Shown here: one piece after another, positions 7,401-15,243 of the stretch
How the letters are laid out: every line of letters begins with the position of its first letter
Numbering within the stretch: position 1 is the stretch's first letter
DNA from: DASTFP01 sp963744345
GTDB taxonomy: Bacteria; Verrucomicrobiota; Verrucomicrobiia; Chthoniobacterales; Terrimicrobiaceae
NCBI GenBank assembly: GCA_963744345.1
Contig: CAVUTD010000026.1
Span: 1 to 64,000, forward strand
Length of the DNA stretch: 64,000 nt
Reading direction: 5' to 3'
Notes under the pieces: model-generated
The model's input: only the letters and a program-made list of their open reading frames with translations
The model's database searches: none
What the model was told of the DNA's origin: nothing
Made by a program: the position numbers and the translations under genes

Positions 7401-9071
7401 AAAAGAGCGGATACCTCCTTCCACATCCTCTCGCCACGCGGATCACGGTAGTGGTTCGGGTAGTAAATCAGTTCCGGGCTTCCAGTTTGAAGTTCGAATC
7501 CGCCCAAGACAATCCGGCTGGCTTCGGCCATGAACGATCGCATCCGTTTGACGTCGTACACGAGACGTTCGGAGGGTGAGCAGATCAGAACTGCGTCATG
7601 AACTGGGGCGCAGATTTCGATACCGGCCTCAACGCCAAGACAGCACGCCAAACGTAATATTTCGGCACCATGAGCCTGGGCGCGGAAGTTACGCAACGAA
7701 CGCGGATTGAAGTCCAAGTGCACCCAGCGAACCCAGCCGAAAACGGTCCATTGCCGCCCGTGAATAACCGCATGGTCGACGGCATTGTCGCTCCAACGCC
7801 AGAACGTGGAATAAATCTCTTTGTGGTGCCGCAGCAAAAGCCTTGCAACGACGACCGGCTGTCCGATCCGCAAGGCTAACGATTTTTCTTCCATCCCGTA
7901 GCCGACTCCAAGATCGCATTGCTTGTATAGTTCCCGCACGTCCGGGTGACTCTCCTTGGTGGCATCCGGCGGCACGGCCTTGGCCTGCTTGGCGAAAGCG
8001 AGATAGCAATCGCCAGTCCGGTACGCGGAGATTAGTGCCGGGTCTCCGGATAAAGCGGCAGCGACGCCGATCTCCTGCTGCGAATAGTCGATGTAAGCCA
8101 GCCCATGGCCGGGAGGAGATGTAATCAAATGCCGGAGCCAGACGGCGGGCCCAAAAATGAACCGTGTGTTCGACGGAGTGCTTCGGCCACTAGTAGCCGC
8201 AAAAGGTAAAAGCGAACAGCGATTGCGGCCATCCGGGCCCACAGTAAGATCGTTTAGCCGCATCTCTGACAGTGCGTGCCTCAATTCGCGTAGTGGTGCG
8301 ACCACTGGCAGAGCTTTGGATCTTTCCCGGAAAGCATCATCGGAAAGATCGAGTCGACCGCTCTCCAATCTCGGCCAAGAATAGCTGTTGCGGACTAGCC
8401 AGCTCTCGAATCGATTCCGCTTAAACGTACGACCCTCGAATACCCGATAGTCCGGGGTCAATTCTGGCGACAAGGTGATCTTGGATCGGTTCCCAATTTT
8501 CCCGCAGCGAATGCAGCCGGTCCATGTCGACCGGCACGCCAGCGTATTCTATCGCCGCCATGGCCGCCATAGACCGCCCGCGATAGAGCGCACGCGGCAG
8601 GTCGATCCGTGGAAGCATGGTGGGTAACAACCTGCGCAAAGCGTCCACGTCGGTCTGGCAGTAGTCCAGGATGGCGCGTATTTCTTCCCGTGACCATGGG
8701 CCGCCGAAGCATATGAGATCAACCATTTCCCGCTTTTCCTCCGCACCGATCCCGTCGAGCCCGTAATAGGTCAACGCGGTTAATAGCCTGTTGTTGGCCA
8801 CGACTCTCGCTCCGTTGGTGGCCACACGGAATTCCGTGAAGAGGTCGAGAATTCTGACCGGCACCGGCCAGCGGATACCCTTTTCGTCTCCTACTCGGCT
8901 CCAGCGGAAATAGGGTGGTCGCCGCCTAAACTGGTCCTGCCAAAGCCGCAAATACCGGTCGGAGCGCAGTTCCCAAGCCACCATACAAACCGGAAGAGGA
9001 CGTTCTCCGGGTCTGGGGATATACTCGAAGTCGATGAGCCAGACTTCGCGGAAATGTTTAAGCTGCTGCAC
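7382..9071 (-). pseudogene. Family A DNA polymerase with DEDD 3'-5' exonuclease domain, frameshifted
   Basis: Two overlapping frames form one protein. The first (GTG at 9071, to 8421) has the exonuclease: LIDFEY (Exo I, DxE) and YCQTDVDAL (Exo III). The second (to 7382) has the polymerase: DYSQQEIGVAAALSGD (motif A), a helical KQCDLGVGYGMEEKSLALRI region (O-helix zone) and VHDAVL (motif C). The join lies at a CCCC run (8454-8457): removing one C gives ARIDPDYRVFEGRTFK, a smooth family-like sequence. As it stands the gene gives an exonuclease fragment of 216 aa; the downstream frame has no good start. A +1 slip at the Pro codon CCC would also restore the frame, so programmed frameshifting cannot be ruled out from sequence alone. 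Confidence 0.8.
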
Positions 9072-9074
9072 GCT

Positions 9075-9716
9075 TCATTCCATCCCGCGAAGCTTCCTGA
9101 TCACCGGATGATCCAGCTTGTCAACAATGCGGTCCTTGAAAGCGATTCGCAGAAGTTCATTCAATGGCAGCTCGGGAAACTCCGGGTCACTCAAATTCTC
9201 CAGAGCCGCGAGGACATCGTTTGACTTGGAGTGCATGTTGGGGACCACGCGGATCCATCTTTTCATTGCTTCCTCGACAGCAGCGATCGCTGTTGTGTGC
9301 CATGCGTTCTGGCGTCCGTCGGAACTAGGCATTTTCACCGGCCAGATACCCACCGTGCCGTGCCGGGTGAAGTACACGTGGAGAGTCGCGAAGACATACT
9401 CGCTCTCACCCAGCTCCTTGATCAGCGGGCGCGCGACCAGATAAGTTTCGCGGTCCTCGTCCAGTTCTATGATGGCGGCGAGTTGCCGGTAACTCTCGCG
9501 AGGATGCACGCGGATGAAATGTTGCTTGTGCGGCTTCCCGACACGGACAGAGACCAGTAACTTTTTGGCGACCGGCTCTTTCAAGTAGGATGGGTCGAGG
9601 CGCAGATTCTCGGGATCAAATGGGTCGGACGGATTGGCCTCAGGCGCTGGATTAATGTTGATGGGCGGCTGCGGCGCAACGGGCGACGCTTTAATTTTTG
9701 TTGGTTTTTTATCCAT
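9075..9716 (-). CDS. Conserved phage protein next to polymerase, 213 aa
   Basis: The N-terminal 45 residues are a Lys/Pro-rich flexible tail ending in SDPFDPENLRLDP, a motif echoed in the 135-aa protein on the other side of the polymerase. The rest is a compact domain: LLVSVRVGKPHKQHFIRVHP, ESYRQLAAIIELDEDRETYL, VARPLIKEL, HVYFTRHGTVGIWPV, EEAMKRWIRV and FPELPLNELLRIAFKDRIV. I recall similar proteins of unknown function beside phage or ICE DNA polymerases, but cannot name the family. It ends 3 nt before the polymerase start, so the two are probably co-translated; a replication accessory role is inferred from that only. Confidence 0.65.
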   Translation of the reverse strand: MDKKPTKIKASPVAPQPPININPAPEANPSDPFDPENLRLDPSYLKEPVAKKLLVSVRVGKPHKQHFIRVHPRESYRQLAAIIELDEDRETYLVARPLIKELGESEYVFATLHVYFTRHGTVGIWPVKMPSSDGRQNAWHTTAIAAVEEAMKRWIRVVPNMHSKSNDVLAALENLSDPEFPELPLNELLRIAFKDRIVDKLDHPVIRKLRGME

Positions 9717-9785
9717 ACGAATGGTGAAAAAGAGCCCGGGGGGGATAACCGGGTGTTTGACGTGCGGGCGAAAAAGCCCGAGGGT

Positions 9786-10460
9786 TTATGTGGTTAACGG
9801 ATCAAAAGGAATCGGTGTTTCGTGGTGGAGGCGCAGGTCCCCGTTGGTCTTCTTGTCAGTCATGATCTTGGCCGCTGCTTGGTCGCCAGCGGCCATTTTT
9901 TGATAGACGCTGAACAAACTTGCTTGGTTGTTGAAACCGGTCAGGACCGTCACACACGCCACGAACCGCGACCCCTTGGGCGCTTGTGGCGCGAAGAGAT
10001 GGAGGATTCCGACTCTCCGTCCCGGATCCAGTGCCGCGATCGAGTTCTTGACGATCACGTAGGGCGAAGGGAGCACGCCTCGTCCCGGCTGATAGTGATC
10101 AGCGTCGTCGGCAGTGTATGGGGGATCGGCCAGAATCGCCGCCCACCGTTCATGGTTATACGCTTCGGAATTGCGAGCGTCGGCGAGATAGTCGGGCTTC
10201 AGGTTCGGATCGAGATCGAGCGTAAGGTCGTTCGGGCCGAACCCACGCGTCTGATAATCACGGACCCGCCCAGAGCATACGTGCAGAATCGGCGAGTCGC
10301 AGGGCTGGCCAGCGAGAACAAGCTCCCGGGCTTTGGCCAGAAATCCGCGTGGGTAGGCACCATAGAACTTGAGCCACGAGCGGACCGTCCACCACGTCTC
10401 GGTCTGTGGAGCGTAGTCTCTGCCCGTCCTCTTGACGCTCTTCGGCGCCGGCGCTTTCAT
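9786..10460 (-). CDS. DNA methyltransferase-like protein (DPPY motif)
   Basis: 224 residues from the ATG at 10460, preceded by a strong GGAGGCG. The longer in-frame extension upstream overlaps the HTH gene and is rejected. The key motif is ILADPPYTADDADHY, motif IV of N6-adenine/N4-cytosine amino-methyltransferases. HVCSGRV could be the SAM-binding motif I and LTLDLDPNLKPDYLADAR the following acidic strand. The typical FxGxG form of motif I is not seen, so the substrate could differ. It sits between the excisionase-like gene and the replication genes. Likely roles are protection of phage DNA from restriction or control of replication timing (inference). Confidence 0.65.
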   Translation of the reverse strand: MKAPAPKSVKRTGRDYAPQTETWWTVRSWLKFYGAYPRGFLAKARELVLAGQPCDSPILHVCSGRVRDYQTRGFGPNDLTLDLDPNLKPDYLADARNSEAYNHERWAAILADPPYTADDADHYQPGRGVLPSPYVIVKNSIAALDPGRRVGILHLFAPQAPKGSRFVACVTVLTGFNNQASLFSVYQKMAAGDQAAAKIMTDKKTNGDLRLHHETPIPFDPLTT

Positions 10461-10513
10461 GCGTTCGCCTCCTTGAGAATCGATGGTGCGGCTTCGCCTT
10501 TTAACGGGCGCTT

Positions 10514-10741
10514 TTATTTCGCCTCCTGCGAAGCAATAAATTTCCGAATCGAGGCGAAATCGAAAAGCCGCTTGCCACCGCTCCGGCCAGTGCCGGGAAG
10601 CAGGATGCCTCTGATCTTCCCGTTTCGGAAGTAGTGATAGCAGAGGGTTTCCTTGATACCGAACAGCTTTTGCACGTCGCGAGCGTCTCCGGTACTCGGG
10701 ACGGCTGGGTGCAATGCGCGGGCGTTTATGTTGGGTCTCAC
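10514..10741 (-). CDS. Excisionase/AlpA-like helix-turn-helix protein, 75 aa
   Basis: A small MerR/AlpA-type HTH. DARDVQKLFGIKETLCYHYF is the helix-turn-helix, followed by the wing GKIRGILLPGTGRSGGKRLF and the closing helix FASIRKFIAS. Such proteins act as recombination directionality factors or transcription activators in prophages and satellites. Two tandem palindromic 20-bp repeats lie 55-94 bp upstream of its start and are candidate binding sites. It is on the same strand as the methyltransferase and polymerase genes. Confidence 0.7.
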   Translation of the reverse strand: MRPNINARALHPAVPSTGDARDVQKLFGIKETLCYHYFRNGKIRGILLPGTGRSGGKRLFDFASIRKFIASQEAK

Positions 10742-10795
10742 TAGGTGTCTTGCTCATGGTGAGAGCACCCATACGGCGGACCGCTTCCGCGTTAC

Positions 10796-10835
10796 CAACG
10801 ACAACTTTTGTCGCGCAACGACAATTTTTGTCGCG
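10796..10835. repeat. Two tandem 20-bp palindromic units (operator or iteron candidates)
   Basis: Units 10796-10815 and 10816-10835 are adjacent and differ at one base (C/T in the centre). Each contains CGACAA, a 3-nt spacer and TTGTCG, so each is a dyad. They lie between the 182-aa gene and the start of the HTH gene. Two copies are too few for a CRISPR array. Cooperative repressor or Xis binding is the simplest reading; replication iterons are the alternative. Confidence 0.8.
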
Positions 10836-10844
10836 TCAGAAATG

Positions 10845-11393
10845 TCAGACGTCGAACAGCGGCGCCATCACTTGGAGAACTCTCGCCCAAGTAATGGGAT
10901 CAAGCTTTCCCTTGTCGCTGGCGCTTTTCTTGCGCCGCTCAACCAGCTCCTGCACGGCATCGAACTTCGGCGGCTTCCCGTCTTGCAAACACAATTCCCG
11001 ATAGACCAGTAACGCCTTGGCGGGTGTGTCCAGGACGGATTTTGCGCCCCTTCTGGCACGCTGGAGGCGACGGCGCAACGCAGGGTCGCCGTCGAGATAC
11101 GCCCGCAGAACTTGCTCCTCGGTCTTTTTCGTGACCTCCCGATAATAGGCGGGCACGAGGGAAGGATCTTGAGATCTTACCAGTTGACGGATTTTCAACC
11201 CTACAGCCAGCCCAGCCGCGCTATCCTCTTTCGGAAAAACGTGCTCGGCAACGAGCCTATACCAGATGAGCGCCTTAGGGCTTCGGCAGCAGGCGGGAAT
11301 CGCGGCGAGGTCGGCATCGGTACGGGCCGCGACCGTTGGGTCGACGGAACCTTCAATCGCGGCGGCTTCGGCAGCGGTGAGAATGCGGGTCAC
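10845..11393 (-). CDS. Hypothetical protein of the element end, up to 182 aa
   Basis: The frame stays open through the tRNA gene, so its upstream part is not coding. GTG at 11393 is used as a conservative start; no good SD was seen and the true start may be further in. The product is helical and basic: ILTAAEAAAIEGSVDPTVAA, KALIWYRLVAEHVFPKEDSA, REVTKKTEEQVLRAYLDGDP and RRRLQRARRGAKSVLDTPAK. It is the first gene after the tRNA 3' end, where integration or control genes often sit. No known domain recognised. Confidence 0.5.
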   Translation of the reverse strand: MTRILTAAEAAAIEGSVDPTVAARTDADLAAIPACCRSPKALIWYRLVAEHVFPKEDSAAGLAVGLKIRQLVRSQDPSLVPAYYREVTKKTEEQVLRAYLDGDPALRRRLQRARRGAKSVLDTPAKALLVYRELCLQDGKPPKFDAVQELVERRKKSASDKGKLDPITWARVLQVMAPLFDV

Positions 11394-11537
11394 AGCGGCG
11401 ATCAAGCCACAAGGGACACAACCCGGCAAGCCCGGATAAAAGCCGCTGAATACGTTACCACTTCCGTTACCATGCTCGCGTTTCTCTGCCGATGAAAGGC
11501 ATCCCAAGTCGTTGGTGCGCAGCAGGATCTCAGAACG

Positions 11538-11626
11538 CGGTGAGGGAGGGATTCGAACCCTCGGAGCCCTTTTTGGAGCTCGGAGCTTTAGCAAAGCTCT
11601 GCTTTCAACCACTCAGCCACCTCACC
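11538..11626 (-). tRNA. tRNA-Ser (anticodon GCU)
   Basis: An 89-nt cloverleaf on the minus strand. The acceptor GGTGAGG pairs with CCTCACC, the anticodon stem GAGCT/AGCTC encloses TTGCTAA (anticodon GCT), a long variable arm marks a class II serine tRNA, and the T arm is GAGGG TTCGAAT CCCTC. CCA is not encoded. Its 3' end faces the phage-like element, the usual orientation for tRNA-targeted integration. Confidence 0.95.
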
Positions 11627-11749
11627 TCAAAAGAGCGAACCAAACTATCTGGGCTTTGCGCGACACGTCAAATGCTGAATCGCGGATCCGCTCGACCGGT
11701 TTAACAACGTTCTTTTCCGGCGCCGCGCCTCTTACTACAAGCTAGCACG

Positions 11750-12598
11750 GTGAGCCTCGTTCGCGTCAAAGTTCCTGCCTCCACCGCCAACCTTGGCCCC
11801 GGCTTCGATTGCCTTGGCATCGCGCTGCGGATTTACAATTGGATCAGCATCGAACGGGGATCGTCTGAAGAACCGGACAGCATGGTGGAGACGACATCCG
11901 CAGCCTTCTTTCATCGCACGGGAGAGCGGCCGTTTTCTTTCCTTTGGAAGATCACCGGCGAGGTACCCCGCTCCCGCGGACTGGGGAGCAGCGTTACTGT
12001 GCGACTCGGTGTGCTGCATGGCTTGAATAGCCTTGCCGGTTCCCCCCTATCCGGTCAGCAGGTGTTTGAATTGTGCGCGGAGCTTGAGGGTCATCCGGAC
12101 AATGCTGCTCCCGCGGCATTTGGAGGTTTCACCATTGCGCGTGAAGGTGGCTATGTTCAGCGTCATCGCGTGGACAGTAAACTAAATTTCGCCTTGCTGA
12201 TCCCCGACTTTGAAGTGGCTACCTCGGATGCCCGTCGCGTGCTACCGAGGACGCTCTCCCTTGAGGACGCAGTCGTTTCGGGTTCGAACGCCTGCGCAAT
12301 TGCCGCCGCCTTCGCCAGCCGTCAGTACGAGAAACTCGCGGGGCGCTTTGAAGATCGTTTGCACCAGCCATTCCGAGAGTGCTTGGTTCCTTTTCTCTCC
12401 GCAGTCATCGAAGCCGGGATGAAGGCTGGGGCGCTTGGAGGCTGGCTGAGCGGTTCGGGTTCCACCGTCGCCTGCGTCACGCTGCAAGATGTGGAGCGCG
12501 TTGCCGAGGCGATGCTGGTTGCGTATGGGTCCCCCGGCGCGCGGATTGTGACCACATGCGCAGACAACAACGGCGCGCGGGTCTACTTTCGGAGCTGA
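11750..12598 (+). CDS. thrB: Homoserine kinase
   Basis: Phosphorylates homoserine with ATP on the way to threonine. 282 residues from a GTG start, a GHMP kinase. The N-terminus VRVKVPASTANLGPGFDCLG is the GHMP entry motif, RSRGLGSSVTVRLGVLHGLN is the ATP-binding P-like loop, EGHPDNAAPAAFGG is the substrate loop seen in ThrB, and GGWLSGSGSTVACV is the C-terminal Gly-rich motif 3. It lies 3 nt before lpxK on the same strand, so the two are likely co-transcribed although their pathways are unrelated. Confidence 0.9.
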   Translation: MSLVRVKVPASTANLGPGFDCLGIALRIYNWISIERGSSEEPDSMVETTSAAFFHRTGERPFSFLWKITGEVPRSRGLGSSVTVRLGVLHGLNSLAGSPLSGQQVFELCAELEGHPDNAAPAAFGGFTIAREGGYVQRHRVDSKLNFALLIPDFEVATSDARRVLPRTLSLEDAVVSGSNACAIAAAFASRQYEKLAGRFEDRLHQPFRECLVPFLSAVIEAGMKAGALGGWLSGSGSTVACVTLQDVERVAEAMLVAYGSPGARIVTTCADNNGARVYFRS

Positions 12599-12601
12599 CC
12601 G

Positions 12602-13789
12602 ATGCGACGTTGGATGGAAGGTCTCGAGACGTTTGCTATCGACGTTATTCTCGAGCGTCGGTATGGCCGGCGAGCGGACGTGCTCCGCTGGATTTTACAC
12701 GGACTTGCCGCCATCTATCGTGTCCTCGTCCAGATCCGCCTGGCACTGTATAGAAACCGTTACTTGCGCCCGCGATCGCTTGGGTGCCTTGTCATCAGCG
12801 TCGGAAATCTCACAGTGGGCGGCACCGGGAAAACCCCGGTCGTGGAAATGCTGGCCCGAGCCTTGCAAGCCGGCGGGCGCCGTGTGGCCATCCTGAGCCG
12901 CGGTTACAAGAGCGTGCCGCGTCCGCTGCTCTTGCGCTTGTGGGACGCGATTTTCAAAAAGAAATCGGTTTTCGCGCCCCGGCTTGTTTCTGATGGAAAT
13001 ACGCTGCTGCTGGACTCCCGGACATCCGGGGACGAACCCTTCATGCTGGCGAACAATTTACGCGGGGTCGTTGTGCTGGTGGACGCCGATCGGGCCACGA
13101 GCGGCCAATACGCGATCGAGCATTTCGGAGCCGATACGCTGCTTCTTGACGACGGTTTCCAATACGTGCCGATGCGCCGAAGCATCGAAGTCGTGCTGGT
13201 CGATAATCAGGCGCCGTTTGGGAACGAGTTCTTGCTGCCGCGCGGCACCTTGCGCGAGCCGCCCGAGAATCTTCGCCGCGCCACCCATATTTTTTTGACC
13301 AAATGCAGCGGCCGCAACAATGGCGAAATGATCGCCCGGATCCGGGAGCATAATCGCACCGCGGACATCATCGAATGCGCCCATGGCCCACGTCATCTGC
13401 GCAATTTTGTGACAGGTGAAATCAAGCCTCTCGAGTTTTTGAATGGGCTTGAGATCGGCTCGATCTGCGGAATTGCGATGCCGGAGAGCTTCGAAAGCGC
13501 CTTGGTGTCTCTAGGCGCCAAGATCGCCGTTTCAAAATCCTACACGGATCATCACCGTTTCACCGTCCGGGAGATAGAGAACTTCATGCGGCGATGCGGC
13601 CGACGCGGGCTTTCCGCCATCGTTACCACCGAAAAGGACGCCGTGCGCATTCCGAGAATTCTTGAGCCTGAAGTTCCGATTTACTATCTGCGAGTTGAAA
13701 TCGAAATCCTTGCCGGTCAGGAGACGTGGGCTCGATTCGTCGACCGATTAACAGCGAGACGACCGATGGTGGCGCCGCGGAAATTTTGA
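12602..13789 (+). CDS. lpxK: Tetraacyldisaccharide 4'-kinase (lipid A synthesis)
   Basis: Adds the 4'-phosphate to the lipid A disaccharide precursor on the inner membrane. 395 residues, longer than the 320-350 common in Proteobacteria. The Walker A region is SVGNLTVGGTGKTPVVEMLA; other LpxK marks are AILSRGYKS, GDEPFMLA, ADTLLLDDGFQ and LLPRGTLREP. An N-terminal amphipathic or membrane-proximal segment precedes the P-loop (WILHGLAAIYRVLVQIRLAL). Near the C-terminus ITTEKDA-like VTTEKDAVRI is conserved. The gene implies a lipid A-containing outer membrane. Confidence 0.92.
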   Translation: MRRWMEGLETFAIDVILERRYGRRADVLRWILHGLAAIYRVLVQIRLALYRNRYLRPRSLGCLVISVGNLTVGGTGKTPVVEMLARALQAGGRRVAILSRGYKSVPRPLLLRLWDAIFKKKSVFAPRLVSDGNTLLLDSRTSGDEPFMLANNLRGVVVLVDADRATSGQYAIEHFGADTLLLDDGFQYVPMRRSIEVVLVDNQAPFGNEFLLPRGTLREPPENLRRATHIFLTKCSGRNNGEMIARIREHNRTADIIECAHGPRHLRNFVTGEIKPLEFLNGLEIGSICGIAMPESFESALVSLGAKIAVSKSYTDHHRFTVREIENFMRRCGRRGLSAIVTTEKDAVRIPRILEPEVPIYYLRVEIEILAGQETWARFVDRLTARRPMVAPRKF

Positions 13790-13862
13790 GACAGGCGGGC
13801 AGGGCAGTCTCGCGATATACTCTCCGAAGCGGGCGGACGCGTAGTTCTCATCGCGACAAAAT

Positions 13863-14570
13863 CTATCCGCGAGACTCCTCTTCATTTGTTCCGAGGACCT
13901 CCAAATACGTGCGGTTGCGGATCTTTCTGGTTTCGGGATCGAACGTTTCCACGCGCATTTGCTTGAGCATCCACTGACCGCCGATTTTCTGGGCAGAGAC
14001 GACCTCGAAGCGACGAAGCAATTGGCCCTCTCTGTTGTAGCCTTCGATGCGCAGGAGAGCGCCGCTTTGCTGGTCAATCCAAAGGCGCGCGACGCCATAT
14101 TGTGAGGAAGCGCGGGCTGCCTGAAGCTCGATTTTCCAAGCTTTGCGAGAGCGAATGGTTTCTTCTCCCAGGAGTTTCGGGTTTTTCCAATAGAGAAATC
14201 TCAGCGAGAGATCTTCGTAGGTGATGCCAGTGCCGCGCACGGAGTCGTCGAAACGCGCGGGTCTGACGGGGGCGGTCTTTCCGCCCACCCGCTCGAAGAG
14301 AGATGAGGATTCTTCCTCAAGCTCGAGGATGAGTTCTTGTTCCGGTCCTCTGAAGAAGTAATGCACGGCATCGTCGACGACGATTTCTAAAGGAGTGTTT
14401 CCGGAAGCCGTTCGAAGTTGGGCCTTCAGGGAAATTTTTTGAGAGAGAGGATTGACTCGAGCAGCGCGGAGGATGGCGTCGGGATCCGGTTCCGCGGAAC
14501 AAATGGCCGGCAAAGCAAAAGCTATCAGAAGCGCAAGCAGCTTGCGAAATCGCGCGGAACAGAAAATCAT
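13863..14570 (-). CDS. LolA-like outer-membrane lipoprotein-sorting family protein
   Basis: 235 residues with a clear signal peptide (LLALLIAFALPAICSAEP). The mature part is beta-rich and fits the LolA/LolB-like fold that binds acyl chains: SLKAQLRTASGNTPLEIVVD, ELILELEEESSSLFERVGGK, GTGITYEDLSLRFLYW, VARLWIDQQSGALLRIEGYN and VETFDPETRKIRNRTYLEV. The late part, with a strand pair around IDQQSG and lysine-rich EQMRVE-type strands, is typical of the family often labelled outer membrane lipoprotein-sorting protein. It is divergent from the PAP2 gene (25 bp apart). It probably works in the periplasm on lipids or lipoproteins; the ligand is unknown. Confidence 0.65.
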   Translation of the reverse strand: MIFCSARFRKLLALLIAFALPAICSAEPDPDAILRAARVNPLSQKISLKAQLRTASGNTPLEIVVDDAVHYFFRGPEQELILELEEESSSLFERVGGKTAPVRPARFDDSVRGTGITYEDLSLRFLYWKNPKLLGEETIRSRKAWKIELQAARASSQYGVARLWIDQQSGALLRIEGYNREGQLLRRFEVVSAQKIGGQWMLKQMRVETFDPETRKIRNRTYLEVLGTNEEESRG

Positions 14571-14595
14571 CGGGGCACGCTAGCTGCGGCGCTGC

Positions 14596-15243
14596 ATGGA
14601 TCAACAGCTTCTTTTCCTTATCAATCACACTTGGGCCCATCCGGGCCTTGATCGGCTGATGGCCATCATGTCGAGTTGGGATTTCTGGTGGCCATTCGCG
14701 ATCGCCGCGGGTCTTGTGGCGGCGGTGTGGGGTGGTTTCCGGATGCGCATCATGCTGCTGGCGGTAGGATGCGCGATTGGGCTGACGGATGCCGTGATCA
14801 TTCGTGCGCTTAAAGAGTTTGTCGGCCGGCCGCGGCCGCACGAGATGCTCGAGGGGGTGCGGACGCTGGATATCGCATCGGCGAAACCCCGCTTCCTCGC
14901 TCTCGCCGAGCCGTTGAAAGAAGACTATTCGGCGGCGCGAATCCGGCCACCTCGCGGAAATTCTTTCCCCTCCGCTCACGCCGCAAACACCTTCGCGGTG
15001 GCGGCAGTGTGCACTGCATTTTTTCGAAGATGGGGTTGGCTGCTGTTTCTGCCCGCGCTGCTGGTTTGTTATAGCCGAGTGTACGTCGGTTCTCACTGGC
15101 CGCTGGACGTGATCGTTTCGGCGTTGCTGGGGACCGGGATCGGCCTTCTGGTGGTCGTCGCTCTCGAGGCCCTTTGGCGCCGCTGGGGAGGACTTTGTAT
15201 TCCGCCGCTGCGCGCGAAGTATCCAAGTCTGCTGGCTGCGTGA
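14596..15243 (+). CDS. PAP2-family membrane phosphatase
   Basis: 215 residues and five to six membrane spans. The three PAP2 motifs are visible: KEFVGRPRP (C1), PSAHAANTF (C2) and SRVYVGSHWPLDV (C3, with catalytic His). Such enzymes remove phosphate from undecaprenyl pyrophosphate, lipid A or phosphatidate at the outer face of the inner membrane. It overlaps the next gene by 4 nt (the GTGA at its stop), and the operon continues with two glycosyltransferases, so a role in recycling a lipid carrier for a surface glycan is a reasonable inference. Confidence 0.85.
   Translation: MDQQLLFLINHTWAHPGLDRLMAIMSSWDFWWPFAIAAGLVAAVWGGFRMRIMLLAVGCAIGLTDAVIIRALKEFVGRPRPHEMLEGVRTLDIASAKPRFLALAEPLKEDYSAARIRPPRGNSFPSAHAANTFAVAAVCTAFFRRWGWLLFLPALLVCYSRVYVGSHWPLDVIVSALLGTGIGLLVVVALEALWRRWGGLCIPPLRAKYPSLLAA

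Larger units (their letters stand above)
749..11537. mobile_element. Degraded prophage or phage-satellite remnant next to tRNA-Ser
   Basis: The stretch between a C-terminal integrase remnant and the 3' end of tRNA-Ser(GCU) holds phage-type genes, nearly all on the minus strand: small terminase-like, decoration, major capsid, DNA polymerase, methyltransferase and excisionase-like HTH. Four of them are damaged (integrase truncation, a small-gene frameshift, capsid stop plus frameshift, polymerase frameshift). No large terminase, portal, tail, lysis or repressor gene is recognisable. Read along the minus strand the order is capsid, decoration, then small terminase, which reverses the lambda order and suggests deletion or rearrangement. 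I see no duplicate of the tRNA 3' end at the left side, so the left boundary is uncertain and could lie outside the window. Confidence 0.7.

Noticed and set aside
9769..9784. Hairpin CGGGC/GCCCG as a terminator after the methyltransferase gene
   Set aside because: The stem is only 5 bp and no T-run follows on the minus strand.
10461..10772. Long N-terminal extension of the methyltransferase
   Set aside because: It overlaps the HTH gene, and a strong SD with ATG sits at 10460.
10796..10835. Possible CRISPR array
   Set aside because: Only two units with no spacers between them; each is a dyad, so an operator is a better fit.
11394..11612. Open frame reading from the 182-aa gene back through the tRNA gene
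   Set aside because: The extra N-terminus is a translation of tRNA-Ser (it reads like the familiar tRNA artefact).
15174..15239. N-terminal extension of the GT39-like gene
   Set aside because: It lies in the PAP2 coding region; the GTG overlap at 15240 is a better start.
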